A DNA stretch of 64,000 bases from Sediminibacillus massiliensis (GCF_900156915.1 NZ_LT732535.1:1327823-1391822); one strand, 5' to 3'. Positions 36,458-45,851 are shown, counted from the stretch's first letter. The notes: generated by a model from the sequence alone, not told the origin. Made by a program: numbers and translations.

Positions 36458-37441
36458 TTAATGAAAATGCTTTTGAACTTTCTGCCTTCGGAGTTGGTCA
36501 AAATAAGATTGTTCACCTGTTGTCGATTCCTTAGGAAGCACCTCCGCTATTTCCAAAATCCCTCTCATTTGTTTTAATTTCTCTTCTCTTAACTTTTGCG
36601 ATGGTGCCAAGACTTCTGTCGAAACGTTTATTCCACACATTTTAGTAGCTTCTTTGACGACGTTTACAAATGGGGAATCCAGCTTGTATAAAGAAGGCAA
36701 AATCGCCAATTTCCTATGTAATTCTGCGGCTTTAGACAAGTCGCCATTTTGACAAGCCTCGTAAATTCCTATCGAGAGCTGTGGGGCGAAATTCGCGCTC
36801 GCTGAAATCGCTCCATCTCCGCCTAGTTGCAATGTATTGAATAAGTGATCATCAAACCCGCAAAACACGGAAAAGTGAGGATGCTTCCCTTTGACTTTTG
36901 TAATGACTTCGCGAATATGACCAATTGAATCTACAGTATCTTTGATTCCTACAATATTTTCATTTTGATCAGCTATCTTTAAAACTAACTCGGGTGTTAA
37001 GTCCTGACCGGTTAAATTAGGAAAATTATAAAGAATGATCGGCAGGTTCACGGAATCGGATACTTGCTTGTAGTAGTTCAATAGATTCTCTTCTGTTAAG
37101 TTCCAATAAAATGGATTGATGACTACAATTCCATCCGCACCCACTCTCTCAGCATGCTGACTTAATCGGACAGATTCCCGTGTGCTTGTACTTCCGGTAC
37201 CAATCAAGACTGGTACCCTCTTATTTATGTAATTTACGGCAAAAGAAGCAACTTTCTCTCTTTCTTGGACAGACATTTGTGAAAACTCGCCGCCTGTTCC
37301 CAAGAAGAACAAACCATCAACACCAGCTTCTATTAAATGATCAATGAGCTGACCCATTTGCTCTTTCTCTAACGTTCCTTCATCATTTACGATGGTTGAA
37401 ACAGGTGGGATAATCCCTTTAAATCTTGTAAATGGATACAT
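36458..37441 (-). CDS. 2-keto-3-deoxy-sugar-acid aldolase, YagE/YjhH-like (DapA family)
   Basis: 327 aa class I aldolase of the DHDPS superfamily: [36 protein letters not shown], Tyr of YNFPNLTG and Schiff-base Lys of [10 protein letters not shown]. Expected to split 2-keto-3-deoxyxylonate to pyruvate and glycolaldehyde, finishing the Dahms route started by the dehydratase. ATG 37441 follows AAGGAAGGAATAAT. First gene of the minus-strand operon and divergent from the IclR gene. The substrate could also be a deoxy-hexonate. Confidence 0.87.
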   Translation of the reverse strand: MYPFTRFKGIIPPVSTIVNDEGTLEKEQMGQLIDHLIEAGVDGLFFLGTGGEFSQMSVQEREKVASFAVNYINKRVPVLIGTGSTSTRESVRLSQHAERVGADGIVVINPFYWNLTEENLLNYYKQVSDSVNLPIILYNFPNLTGQDLTPELVLKIADQNENIVGIKDTVDSIGHIREVITKVKGKHPHFSVFCGFDDHLFNTLQLGGDGAISASANFAPQLSIGIYEACQNGDLSKAAELHRKLAILPSLYKLDSPFVNVVKEATKMCGINVSTEVLAPSQKLREEKLKQMRGILEIAEVLPKESTTGEQSYFDQLRRQKVQKHFH

Positions 37442-37529
37442 ATTATTCCTTCCTTCCAAAAATTATCTCCTACTGCAACAGAAAAACTGTCTGTTTCTCT
37501 TTTTTGTTTTATATTATAAAACTACATTT

Positions 37530-37541
37530 TACTATATAGTA
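37530..37541. promoter_or_regulatory. Palindrome TACTATATAGTA in the IclR/aldolase divergent promoter
   Basis: Perfect 12-base palindrome roughly 90 bp upstream of the aldolase start and 220 bp upstream of the IclR start. Good candidate for the IclR operator. Confidence 0.45.
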
Positions 37542-37763
37542 TTTACAAATGAGATTATAGCATATCACTTATAAAAGTAAACCCTTTCAACTTAAGTGGT
37601 GGAATGATGTTTCTTGAATTATTAAAAAATAGTACAATAAGTGTATGTCGGAAAAATTTCACTCACGTTTTTTTATTGCAGCAAAGACTCTTGTGACCTT
37701 TACTGAAAATAAATGAACTTTTTAAACTAGTCGCAGTGTTAAATTATGAAAGAGGTAATGTTG

Positions 37764-38531
37764 ATGCCAATCATTCAATCTGTCGAACGGTCTCTCTTGA
37801 TACTGGACCTTTTCGATGAACATACAACAGAATTAAAGATTACAGATATCAGTGAACAAATGGGACTTCATAAGAGTACTGTCCACTCCCTGTTGAAAAC
37901 GCTTGAAAAATTCCGGTATATAGATCAAAATCCGGAAAACGGCAAATATCGACTGGGGTTAAAATTAGTGGAACGGGGAAATTTTGTCATCAATACGATG
38001 GATATCAGGAAGGTAGCAAAGAAACACCTCCGTGAATTGTCTATCAAAACCGGCCAAACCTGTCACCTTGGTATATTGGATGGCAGTGCCGGTGTTTACA
38101 TTGATAAAGAGGAAGGAAAGATGGCAGTAATCCGTTATTCGCGTATCGGTAGAAGAATACCGCTTCACTGTACGGCGATCGGGAAAGTACTGCTGTCCTT
38201 GCAGCCACCGGAAGAGGTAGAGAAACTGTTAGAAGGATATGAATACACACAGCACACCGTCCATACCATTAAAAATGAGCAGGAGTTACGGCATGAAATA
38301 AGTAAAACAGCGGAACTTGGATATGGAATCGATGATGAGGAAAATGAACAAGGTGTCCGTTGTATTGCAGTTCCTATCAAGAATCAAGATAACCAGGTAC
38401 TTGCCGCTATTAGTATTTCCACTCTGGTTTCCAGTGTGGATGACCAGAAACTAAATTATTTTATTGAACTATTACAGAATGCCGGCCGGGAACTGTCGGA
38501 AGAATTGAAATACAGCTCACCGAATGTCTGA
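37764..38531 (+). CDS. IclR-family transcriptional regulator
   Basis: 255 aa. N-terminal winged helix (SVERSLLILDLFDEH; LKITDISEQMGLHKSTVHSLLKTLEKF) and C-terminal GAF-like effector domain (GQTCHLGILDGSAGVYID; RIGRRIPLHCTAIGKVLL; GIDDEENEQGVRCIAVPI). ATG at 37764 is seven bases after AAAGAGGT. Divergent to the aldolase/dehydratase operon, like E. coli YagI (XynR) and YjhI, which control xylonate genes, so it probably responds to xylonate or its keto-deoxy product. Confidence 0.93.
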   Translation: MPIIQSVERSLLILDLFDEHTTELKITDISEQMGLHKSTVHSLLKTLEKFRYIDQNPENGKYRLGLKLVERGNFVINTMDIRKVAKKHLRELSIKTGQTCHLGILDGSAGVYIDKEEGKMAVIRYSRIGRRIPLHCTAIGKVLLSLQPPEEVEKLLEGYEYTQHTVHTIKNEQELRHEISKTAELGYGIDDEENEQGVRCIAVPIKNQDNQVLAAISISTLVSSVDDQKLNYFIELLQNAGRELSEELKYSSPNV

Positions 38532-38620
38532 TACAAACATCTCGTTCAAGTATGTATCCATTTTCAACTAAACATGCTAATTGAAAATAATCAACCTATT
38601 ATTTAACTCGGTTGATAGAT

Positions 38621-38660
38621 AGCAAAAAAAGACCACCCAGATTCTGGACGGTCTTTTTTG
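38621..38660. terminator. Bidirectional terminator between IclR and catalase genes
   Basis: GCAAAAAAAGACC...GGTCTTTTTTGC with a 15-base loop region; T-tracts on both strands. Convergent genes flank it. Confidence 0.9.
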
Positions 38661-38676
38661 CGTTCCATCGTTTAAA

Positions 38677-40326
38677 TTAATAAGGATCGGCTTCGTGGCT
38701 CTTCTGCACGGCATCTTCAGTTGCTTCATGCTGAGCGATAGAACCTTCGCCATACTTCGATTTACCTGATTCACGACCGGGAACTTTGTTGTCATCCTGC
38801 ATTTCTTTCATTTCCATCATCTTGGCTTCAAGACCTTCTCTTACACGGCGACCATAGTCTTCATCAGCTTGAGTGAAATGGTCAATCATAGCGTCTTGAA
38901 TCCTTTTGTCGCATACTGCCAAGGCTTCGGAAAGGTTTTTTATCAATTCATCTCGTTCCCAATCCTCAAAACTGCGGTATGTTTCACCGGCTTGGCCGTA
39001 ATTGTTAGGACGATCAATCGGCTCACTCATTACCGCCGCGTTGTAAGTTGGCTCATGTGGAATTCTTTCTGATTTATCCGCTTCTTTGAAGCCGCCTTTC
39101 ATTGAAGGCTCGTAATTTATATGCGGATTGTCGCCCGATTCCCTCGGATCACGGGTATCCATTTGTCCGCGCTGCTGGTTTGTCCGGATACCTGTCTTCG
39201 GAGCGTTAACAGGTACTTTCAAATAGTTCGCACCCACGCGGTAGCGCTGTGTATCGGAGTAGGAGAAAGTACGTCCCTGCAGCATTTTGTCATCAGAAAA
39301 GTCCATTCCATCGACAAGGACCCCTGTACCGAATGCAGCTTGTTCGATTTCAGCGTGGAAGTCCTCTGGATTGCGGTCGAGCACCATACGCCCGACAGGA
39401 AGCCAAGGGAACTGATCTTCCGGCCAAAGCTTGGTATCGTCAAGCGGATCGAAGTCAAGCTCTGGATGATAATCGTCTTCCATAATTTGTACGAATAATT
39501 CCCATTCCGGATACTCGCCACGCTCAATCGCTTCATACAAATCCTGTGTGGCATGACCAACGTTTTTGGATTGGATTTCGTTTGCTTCTTCCTGGGTCAG
39601 ATTTCGGATTCCTTGTTTTGGTTCCCAGTGATATTTTACCAACACTGCTTCCCCTTTATCATTAACCCACTTATACGTGTTCACGCCTGATCCCTGCATA
39701 TGGCGGTATGTAGCCGGGATACCCCATGGAGAAAACAGGAAAGTAATCATATGAGTTGCCTCTGGCGTACGGGAAACGAAGTCAAACATACGCTCAGGAT
39801 TCGGCACATTCGAAGCCGGATCCGCTTTAAAAGCATGAATCATATCAGGAAACTTCATCGCATCGCGAATAAAGAAAATTTTCAAGTTGTTTCCTACTAA
39901 ATCCCAGTTGCCATCTTCTGTGTACATTTTCACCGCAAAACCTCGCGGGTCACGATCTGTTTCAGGAGAATGTTTAGCTCCTGCTACTGTGGAAAAACGG
40001 ACCATTAGCGGTGTTTTCTTGCCGGCACCTGAGAATACTTTCGCACGCGTGTACTTCTCTACTGGTTCATCCCCGACTTTTCCATAAGTTTCGAAGTATC
40101 CAAAAGCTCCGGATCCTCGCGCGTGGACGACACGCTCTGGCACCTCTTCCCGGTCAAAATGGGAAATCTTTTCGATAAAATGGTAATTCTCGAGTGTGGC
40201 CGGCCCACGATTACCAACCGTACGAATATTTTGATTATCTGTTACCGGGCGGCCTTGACGTGTTGTCAAAGTGTCACGTTTAACTTCTTGGTCATTCGGA
40301 GCATTCATATCTTTGTCATTTGCCAT
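38677..40326 (-). CDS. Heme catalase (small-subunit clade 3 type core, extended C-terminus)
   Basis: 549 aa monofunctional catalase converting hydrogen peroxide to water and oxygen in the cytoplasm. Active His in [16 protein letters not shown], Asn in WDLVGNN, proximal heme Tyr in [11 protein letters not shown]. The core ends near residue 480; a hydrophilic Glu/Lys-rich tail follows ([13 protein letters not shown]...), as in Bacillus KatX/KatB-like enzymes. Starts after AAGGAGGTTTCTTT. A PerR-like box lies 70 bp upstream, so peroxide induction is likely. Confidence 0.95.
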   Translation of the reverse strand: MANDKDMNAPNDQEVKRDTLTTRQGRPVTDNQNIRTVGNRGPATLENYHFIEKISHFDREEVPERVVHARGSGAFGYFETYGKVGDEPVEKYTRAKVFSGAGKKTPLMVRFSTVAGAKHSPETDRDPRGFAVKMYTEDGNWDLVGNNLKIFFIRDAMKFPDMIHAFKADPASNVPNPERMFDFVSRTPEATHMITFLFSPWGIPATYRHMQGSGVNTYKWVNDKGEAVLVKYHWEPKQGIRNLTQEEANEIQSKNVGHATQDLYEAIERGEYPEWELFVQIMEDDYHPELDFDPLDDTKLWPEDQFPWLPVGRMVLDRNPEDFHAEIEQAAFGTGVLVDGMDFSDDKMLQGRTFSYSDTQRYRVGANYLKVPVNAPKTGIRTNQQRGQMDTRDPRESGDNPHINYEPSMKGGFKEADKSERIPHEPTYNAAVMSEPIDRPNNYGQAGETYRSFEDWERDELIKNLSEALAVCDKRIQDAMIDHFTQADEDYGRRVREGLEAKMMEMKEMQDDNKVPGRESGKSKYGEGSIAQHEATEDAVQKSHEADPY

Positions 40327-40395
40327 AAAGAAACCTCCTTAAGAATTTAGTCACACTTACCTTACCTCTTTACAGAGAGTTTATTCTTTCATAAG

Positions 40396-40410
40396 TTATT
40401 AAAATTATTA
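40396..40410. promoter_or_regulatory. PerR-box-like palindrome upstream of catalase
   Basis: TTATTAAAATTATTA matches the PerR consensus TTATAATNATTATAA at 11 of 14 defined positions, located 70-84 bp upstream of the catalase start. Confidence 0.5.
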
Positions 40411-40771
40411 TCAACAAATAATTTATATAACTTATTCACTAACAATGATAATGCATTAACAAAACCGATGCAAATAAAAGGAATAAACATAGAATGGCTT
40501 TTTAAAACACCCACCCCATCCCTTAGTAAGCGCCTTCACATAACTTTACTTGCCTATTTAATATACCCTCCTCAAGAGTCTCTTTGAACAGACTCTTGAC
40601 TTACACAACTTCTATCAAGTAATTTACCCTTACCCAAACGCGGACTTGTCCAAACGCTTTTTTTTTAATTAACCTTTTCACAAACAAGGAGAATATGCTG
40701 ATAATTTATCCAATTCAGCTCATGATAACTCTATACATGTCCACTAATGCTTGAAGAATCAATTATCTCAA
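40411..40771. other. Intergenic region, only a hairpin seen
   Basis: About 360 bp between the catalase promoter and the VOC gene end. Besides a ten-base inverted repeat TCAAGAGTCT/AGACTCTTGA at 40572-40599, which may end the VOC transcript, no gene or RNA is recognisable. Confidence 0.5.
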
Positions 40772-41146
40772 TTAACCCGTACAAATCATGATAATATTTC
40801 CATCCGGATCGCTAATATTGAAATAGGCAAAGTCATCAAACTCTACGATATCAGTTTCTATTGCGCAGCCTAACTCTTTCACAAATTCATAAGATTCCCG
40901 GATTTCATCCGTATGAAAATTGAACAGTGGATTTGAAGATGGACTTATTTCTTTATGTTCTCCCGGAGGACCTGCGTCCAGTGTAAGCCCAGTATATTGA
41001 TTCATCACTAAGTTATGTACCGGTTTTGCAACTTCTGTTAAGTCCACCTCTTGATTTAGTAATCGGCTGTACCATTGTACTGATTTTTTCAAGTCACTAA
41101 CATGAATGAAAATAGTGTTAATTTGGTTCTTAATCGGTCTACTCAA
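40772..41146 (-). CDS. VOC (glyoxalase/bleomycin-resistance) superfamily protein
   Basis: 124 aa, one vicinal-oxygen-chelate module repeated in half: INTIFIHVSDLKKSVQWYSRLL and the C-terminal FAYFNISDPDGNIIMI. TTG at 41146 is six bases after AGGAGG; the ATG at 41164 would contain that site. Function unknown; such single-domain proteins may bind small ligands or antibiotics. Stands alone. Confidence 0.82.
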   Translation of the reverse strand: MSRPIKNQINTIFIHVSDLKKSVQWYSRLLNQEVDLTEVAKPVHNLVMNQYTGLTLDAGPPGEHKEISPSSNPLFNFHTDEIRESYEFVKELGCAIETDIVEFDDFAYFNISDPDGNIIMICTG

Positions 41147-41362
41147 AATATCCCTCCTGGGCATCTCATATTATCGTACTTGTTCGGAAAAGGAGATAGC
41201 CTCTTTTCTATTTACGTACATTCTATAAGAAAGACTCTTTATCCTCCCGATCAGGACGAAAAGAAGATATCGATGAGAAAATTCAGTATTTTATTACTTT
41301 TAACTTATCTGTTGTTTATTTGAATCAGCTCTGCTAAAATGCATTAATCAACTTCATACGAT

Positions 41363-41431
41363 CCTTATATATCTATGGAAATATGGTCCATAAGTTTCTA
41401 CCCGGCAGCCGTAAAATGCCGGACTATAAGG
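41363..41431 (+). ncRNA. Purine (guanine-type) riboswitch aptamer
   Basis: All parts of the purine aptamer are present: P1 CCTTATA/TATAAGG, P2 TATGGA/TCCATA with loop AATATGG, junction GTTTCTACC, P3 CCGGCA/TGCCGG with loop GCCGTAAAA. The ligand-pairing base corresponds to C in GGACTATAAGG (41424), which in the xpt class means guanine/hypoxanthine rather than adenine. It precedes a terminator and a nucleoside transporter gene, so guanine should switch the transporter off. Confidence 0.93.
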
Positions 41432-41458
41432 AAGGTCAGCGTGCAAAGGTGAAAACTA

Positions 41459-41507
41459 GGTGCATTCTTTTCTTTCTTTATAGATTGGGAGGATGCGCCT
41501 TTTTTTA
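41459..41507 (+). terminator. Riboswitch expression-platform terminator
   Basis: GGTGCAT...ATGCGCC hairpin with a T-tract of eight, 28 bp after the aptamer and 67 bp before the gene. It is the regulated terminator of the guanine riboswitch. Confidence 0.85.
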
Positions 41508-41573
41508 TTCCTGGAATGAGGTCTGACGTCTAACGAGAATAAGGGTCTATGAAGACATCCTAGGGAGGTCATC

Positions 41574-42767
41574 ATGAATATTTTATCTGGTATATTATCG
41601 CTGGCAGGGTTACTGTTTCTGGCTTGGCTTCTAAGCAAAAATAAAAAAGCTATCAAATGGCGGACTATCATAACAGGTGTTGTATTAGAAGGTGCTTTCG
41701 TTTACTTTATGCTCCATGTGCCCCTTGGTCGCTGGATTCTTAAACATGCTGCCCTGGGAGTACAGCACGTTCTGGACTACAGCCAGGCAGGTGTCGATTT
41801 CTTATTTGGCGGATTGTTCGAGGAGGGAACCAATGTAGGGTTTGTTTTTGCGATTCAGGTTTTATCCGTGATTATTTTCATCTCTGCACTTGTCTCCGCA
41901 CTCTATTATTTACGGATCATCCCTGTCGTTGTCCGCGGCCTCGGCTGGGTCGTCGGCAAGGTGTTCGGCACTACACGTGTAGAGTCTTTCAATACAGTCG
42001 GCAATACGATGTTAGGCATTGTAGAATCTCCATTACTCATCAGACCTTATCTGGCAAAACTCACCCGTTCGGAATTATTCACCGTTATGGTTGGCGGAAC
42101 AGCTTCTGCGAGTGGTGCCATCTTGTTGTCTTATGCTCAAATGGGCATCGATATCAGGTATTTACTCATCTCCGTATTCTCCGTGCCATTTGTGGCTATT
42201 GTCATGTCTAAAATCATGGAACCTGAAACAGAGGAGTCTGTGACAAACAAGGATGTGACAATGGAATCCGCAGGCCATACGAACATTTTTGAAGCCATTT
42301 CGGAAGGAGCTGTCAGCGGAGTGAAGCTTGCTGCCAGCATTGGCGGGCTGCTTATCGCATTTATCTCTATTTTGGCTCTTGCAGACGGCATGCTCGGTAT
42401 CTTTGGACTGGATTTAGCGACCATCTTTGGTTATGTATTCTACCCTTTTGCTTTGCTTGTCGGAATTCCTGTTGAAGATGCTTTTCGTGCGGCATCGATT
42501 ATCGGCACAAAGCTTACAGCAAATGAACTTATCGCATTCCAGGACGTACTCAAAATACAAGATCAACTTAATCCACAAACGGTTGCGATCCTATCTGTTG
42601 CCTTGTGCAATTTTGCAAACTTTTCTTCTATCGGACAATTAATTGTGGGCCTAGGCTCCCTGGCACCTTCAAAGAAAAATCAAATTTCGTCTCTTAGTTT
42701 TAAAGCGATTATCGCAGGTACAATGGGGAGTTTTATCACAGCGATTTTTGTGAGTATGTTTATTTAA
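41574..42767 (+). CDS. nupG: Concentrative nucleoside transporter (NupG/NupC family)
   Basis: 397 aa CNT-family membrane protein. Family blocks: VGFVFAIQVLSVIIFISALVS region, MLGIVESPLLIRPYL, TVMVGGTASASGAIL, FRAASIIGTKLTANELIAF and LCNFANFSSIGQLIVGLG. Imports nucleosides with a cation. Start ATG after GGGAGGTCATC. The upstream guanine riboswitch identifies it as the purine nucleoside importer, equivalent to B. subtilis NupG (YxjA), which is under the same control. Confidence 0.93.
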   Translation: MNILSGILSLAGLLFLAWLLSKNKKAIKWRTIITGVVLEGAFVYFMLHVPLGRWILKHAALGVQHVLDYSQAGVDFLFGGLFEEGTNVGFVFAIQVLSVIIFISALVSALYYLRIIPVVVRGLGWVVGKVFGTTRVESFNTVGNTMLGIVESPLLIRPYLAKLTRSELFTVMVGGTASASGAILLSYAQMGIDIRYLLISVFSVPFVAIVMSKIMEPETEESVTNKDVTMESAGHTNIFEAISEGAVSGVKLAASIGGLLIAFISILALADGMLGIFGLDLATIFGYVFYPFALLVGIPVEDAFRAASIIGTKLTANELIAFQDVLKIQDQLNPQTVAILSVALCNFANFSSIGQLIVGLGSLAPSKKNQISSLSFKAIIAGTMGSFITAIFVSMFI

Positions 42768-42812
42768 TATAACCGGCAATGGTACACTAGATGGAACTAT
42801 ATTATAGGTATC

Positions 42813-42851
42813 GGCTATCCTTCTTCCCAATGAAAGAGATGGAGGATAGTC
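42813..42851 (+). terminator. Hairpin after the nucleoside transporter
   Basis: GGCTATCCTTC...GGAGGATAGTC, 11 pairs including wobbles, 46 bp past the stop; no T-run follows, so it may be a weak terminator. Confidence 0.45.
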
Positions 42852-43160
42852 TGACTTCCTATAAGTTTTTCAGCCTCCTGGTAAAGTTCTTTTTTCCTTG
42901 TTGCTCCCCATTCGATTCTTCCCCTCTTAGAAGCTGTTATTAAATCCCCGCAGAATAAAATGGCTTCTTACTCTAACGTAAAAATATACTTTATCAAACT
43001 ACACTAGATCAAATCGATTTTACTATTTATAGTGAATATTGCTGGAGGGATTTATGTTAATATTAACCTGGAATTTAGTTGAAAAGGGAGCTATGGACAA
43101 TAAGAATAATAGATTCCCGTAGTGACAAAACATGACAAACTTGTAGGAGAGACTTACAAA
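42852..43160. other. Intergenic region without recognisable gene
   Basis: About 300 bp before the next gene. No ORF with a ribosome site on either strand; presumably promoter DNA of the 43161 gene. Confidence 0.5.
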
Positions 43161-43724
43161 ATGATTCAAAGAATAATGTCGACAATGTTTTTGGCTGGCT
43201 TGCGTTTCTCCTTGCACCTAACAGTAAGAAAGAGAAGTGCTAAAAACAGGAAGAAAAGGGCTTATAAAGAAACAGTCAAAACAATGAAGATGCTCCATGA
43301 AAAGCTGATTGAGGGAAAGCAATTGAATGAAGACTTTACGATAGGACCAAAACCGGTCTCTACGAAAGCTACCAAACGAGTGCTAGCTGCATTTTTATCC
43401 CAAAAAGATAAACGGGAGGATGAAGATTTTTATTTGTATGCAGCCCAGACCTGGGTGAAGGACCTGGACCGAAAAAGCCGGAGGACTTCGATATTCTTTA
43501 TTGTTCTATTCTTCGTTTTAACCTTTGGCACCATCGGCCTTACTCAAATAATCGGAGGCTTTGGAGGAACTCCAGCCCTGCTTATATTATTATGTACTAT
43601 ATTATCACCCGTCCTCGGAATCTTTCATGCAATGAGAACAAAAGGATGGCAGCGATGGGCACTGATTGTCATAAATGCCGTCATTCTTTACGGGTTCATT
43701 TTTTATTTTTTCGCTGTAAATTAG
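43161..43724 (+). CDS. Hypothetical membrane protein
   Basis: 187 aa. A basic N-terminal segment (about residues 1-110) followed by three membrane helices (TSIFFIVLFFVLTFGTIGL; LLILLCTILSPVLGIF; WALIVINAVILYGFIFYFF). The arrangement resembles DUF1129-type proteins but I cannot assign it firmly. ATG 43161 follows GTAGGAGAG; an upstream GTG at 43122 has no site. It stands alone before a strong terminator. Confidence 0.75.
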   Translation: MIQRIMSTMFLAGLRFSLHLTVRKRSAKNRKKRAYKETVKTMKMLHEKLIEGKQLNEDFTIGPKPVSTKATKRVLAAFLSQKDKREDEDFYLYAAQTWVKDLDRKSRRTSIFFIVLFFVLTFGTIGLTQIIGGFGGTPALLILLCTILSPVLGIFHAMRTKGWQRWALIVINAVILYGFIFYFFAVN

Positions 43725-43753
43725 CTCAGAGTACAATACTCTGAGCCTTTTTA
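43724..43753 (+). terminator. Intrinsic terminator
   Basis: GCTCAGAGTA-CAA-TACTCTGAGC then CTTTTTATT, overlapping the stop codon end of the preceding gene. Very strong. Confidence 0.92.
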
Positions 43754-43769
43754 TTCGAAGAAGTGATCA

Positions 43770-43967
43770 TTAATTCTTCTCGAGTCTTTTTCTATGATTT
43801 AAGTCTATTACTATATCACCAATCCCCATTGCCATCAAACCGTTGATTAAAGCAAATAAAGGTATAAGCGGATTTACGTTGTCTGCGAAAAACGTCATTA
43901 TCATGACAACGATGCTGACGACAACAAAAAGAATACCGATTATGTACAAAGAACGACCTACAAACAA
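43770..43967 (-). CDS. Small two-helix membrane protein of the PadR/DUF4097 operon
   Basis: About 65 aa with two membrane helices (LYIIGILFVVVSIVVMIMTFF; PLIPLFALINGLMAMGIGDIVI) and a basic tail. TTG at 43967 stands seven bases after GGTGG; GTG 43985 and ATG 43982 are possible but have no site. Last of four genes with PadR, HAAS and DUF4097 proteins. Function unknown. Confidence 0.65.
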   Translation of the reverse strand: MFVGRSLYIIGILFVVVSIVVMIMTFFADNVNPLIPLFALINGLMAMGIGDIVIDLNHRKRLEKN

Positions 43968-43988
43968 TATTTCACCACCCATCACACA

Positions 43989-44891
43989 TTATTCCAAATG
44001 GAAATCACCCGAACTTGTTTTTACCTGAATTTGATACTTACCTTCCCCTTTTTGCCCCATCACTTCATGCTCGGCTCGTCGTTCATAATCTATCCCATCC
44101 ATGTCTATGCGCTCATCTCCAGAACTAGAGGAATAATCGATTATAAACGAAGAAGGTGTCTCCTCAAAAGACAAGTCCACTTCCCCACTGGATGTATCAG
44201 CAAAAAAATCGCCCGCCAATTCAGAGTAGGTGAGATTCACATCCCCTGACGATGTTTTGGCTTCTGTGTGACCAAGTGATAAGTCCTCTCCGGATACTTC
44301 ACCACTGCTTGTGTGGATCTCTGTCCTGCCCACCCCTTTAAGGTGACGCAGTGTTACATCACCGCTGGATGAACGGATATCCAACTCTTCATTGATTTGC
44401 TGGTTTTCCATTAAGATGTTACCAGAGCTTGTTTTTACTGACGCTACAGAGGATGCAATCCCATCAAGCTTTACATCTGCTGAGGATGTTTGCAATGTCA
44501 GCGTTTGAAACGCTTGATCAGGAACCGTGACGAACAAATCCAGAGAATCTTTGGCAAATAGCCCAAATGAAAAGCCCAGCCAGTTTTTCCTCTTATCAAG
44601 TTCAATCGACAACTCTCCACCTTTCAAGTTGACCTCAAAATCATGTTTTTTCCAAGCAGTAGTTTGACCAGCAAGCTCGACTTGCACCTGCCTGTTCTCT
44701 CCATTAATCAAGTGAACGTTAGTAAATGCTGTCTCGATGTTAATATCCTGCACCTGATCCCCAGGAAAAGACTCTTCCTTATGAACCTTCTCCTTACCGT
44801 TCCCTAATGCATCTGTCACTTGAATCGAAATCAATGTTCCTGCTGCCCCTAAAAACAAAACAATCAAAGCAAACCATGCTATCTTTTTCAT
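43989..44891 (-). CDS. DUF4097 (LiaG-like) membrane-anchored adhesin-type protein
   Basis: 300 aa. One N-terminal membrane helix (WFALIVLFLGAAGTLISI) then a right-handed beta repeat domain of about 200 residues in which a TSSGD/SSGEV motif recurs every 20-25 residues (at least eight times), the mark of DUF4097/LiaG proteins. Outside-facing. LiaG belongs to the cell-envelope stress operon of B. subtilis; the exact task is unknown. Start overlaps the DUF1700 gene by ATGA. Confidence 0.88.
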   Translation of the reverse strand: MKKIAWFALIVLFLGAAGTLISIQVTDALGNGKEKVHKEESFPGDQVQDINIETAFTNVHLINGENRQVQVELAGQTTAWKKHDFEVNLKGGELSIELDKRKNWLGFSFGLFAKDSLDLFVTVPDQAFQTLTLQTSSADVKLDGIASSVASVKTSSGNILMENQQINEELDIRSSSGDVTLRHLKGVGRTEIHTSSGEVSGEDLSLGHTEAKTSSGDVNLTYSELAGDFFADTSSGEVDLSFEETPSSFIIDYSSSSGDERIDMDGIDYERRAEHEVMGQKGEGKYQIQVKTSSGDFHLE

Positions 44892-45445
44892 ATGCTTTTC
44901 TCCCCTTTCACAACGGAAATGTTAAATTGAATGTAACGAGTAAAATAGGGTACACCCTTTTTCACTGCAATAATTAAGCCTATGCCTATCAGGATACCTA
45001 TAGCGCTTAAACATATCGAAAGAAAAAATGTAGGCCATATGTAATATATTTCTCCAAACCATAAATTAAATAAAAATATAAATGGAGAAACGGCTAACGC
45101 TATTGATGAAATGCCCACTGCTGCAAGTACTACAAGAAAAGTAAGGAAGGGTACAGCTACTAAAAGTCCATTAAATAAACTCAAACCTATCAGAGATAAA
45201 AGAACCCTGGCTATGTTAGATAGGGATTGATCCTTTTTTGCCTGACCGATCCGATAATCTGCTAGTAGTTCCTTGCCTATTTTGTGAGGGTCGCCTAATT
45301 CCTCAGCGATTTGCATATCTGTTTTCCCTTCTTCCCGGCCCAAACTGAAATGTTCTTCAAAATCATAAAGCATATCTGAACGTTCCGTGCCGGGCATCTT
45401 CTTCAGCGACTGTTCCAATTTGACAAGATACTGTTGCTTATCCAC
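44888..45445 (-). CDS. HAAS/DUF1700 domain membrane protein
   Basis: 185 aa. N-terminal helical HAAS domain (YLVKLEQSLKKM; MLYDFEEHFSLGREEGKTDMQIAEELGDP) and three to four membrane helices. GTG at 45445 lies seven bases after GAGGAG, overlapping the PadR gene end. HAAS proteins are typically encoded next to a PadR repressor and thought to act in signalling or membrane stress; here the set is followed by DUF4097. Confidence 0.88.
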   Translation of the reverse strand: MDKQQYLVKLEQSLKKMPGTERSDMLYDFEEHFSLGREEGKTDMQIAEELGDPHKIGKELLADYRIGQAKKDQSLSNIARVLLSLIGLSLFNGLLVAVPFLTFLVVLAAVGISSIALAVSPFIFLFNLWFGEIYYIWPTFFLSICLSAIGILIGIGLIIAVKKGVPYFTRYIQFNISVVKGEKSI

Positions 45446-45761
45446 GATCCATCTCCTCCTCAATCAATTGATTGACAGCTATAGTAAATGCATTCCACTC
45501 TTTGATTAGTTCGTTCTTATAAATACGTCCCTTTTGGGTCAAGGAGTAGTACTTCCTGGATGGTCCTTCTTTTGACGGAGTGAAATACGTAGTTAAGTAC
45601 TCTTCCTTGGTAAGACGTCTTAGCATCGGATATAAAGTGCCTTCAGCAATTTGTATATGTTTGGAAATGTTTTGAGCAAGCTCATATCCATATTGATCTT
45701 TCGAATCAATCATCACAAGTACACAAAGCTCTAAAGCTCCTTTTTTAAATTGAATATTCAT
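45438..45761 (-). CDS. PadR-family transcriptional regulator
   Basis: 107 aa. PadR winged helix (LELCVLVMIDSKDQYGYELAQNISKH; IAEGTLYPMLRRLTKEEYL; KYYSLTQKGR) with a short C-terminal helix, PadR-s2 type. First gene of the operon and probably its repressor. Start at ATG 45761 (GGAG 11 bases away) or GTG 45767 (five bases away). A consensus promoter lies upstream. Confidence 0.92.
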   Translation of the reverse strand: MNIQFKKGALELCVLVMIDSKDQYGYELAQNISKHIQIAEGTLYPMLRRLTKEEYLTTYFTPSKEGPSRKYYSLTQKGRIYKNELIKEWNAFTIAVNQLIEEEMDRG

Positions 45762-45822
45762 TTCCACATCTACTCCACTTCAATCAGTATTGAATTATAT
45801 TCACTAGGTATTTATTAAGGCG

Positions 45823-45851
45823 ATTATATCCCATGCTACTGAATAATGCAA
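45823..45851 (-). promoter_or_regulatory. Sigma-A promoter of the PadR operon
   Basis: Minus strand TTGCAT, 17-base spacer, TATAAT (45823-45828), about 60 bp upstream of the PadR start. Close to the consensus for vegetative sigma factor. Confidence 0.7.

Noticed and set aside
38869-40087. Several plus-strand ORFs over the catalase gene
   Set aside because: All overlap the conserved catalase frame and lack ribosome sites or recognisable domains.
44100-44880. Repeated SSGD/SSGE-coding stretch considered as a DNA repeat array
   Set aside because: The periodicity is explained by the beta-repeat of the DUF4097 protein; spacing at the DNA level is irregular, and there is no CRISPR-like spacer structure.
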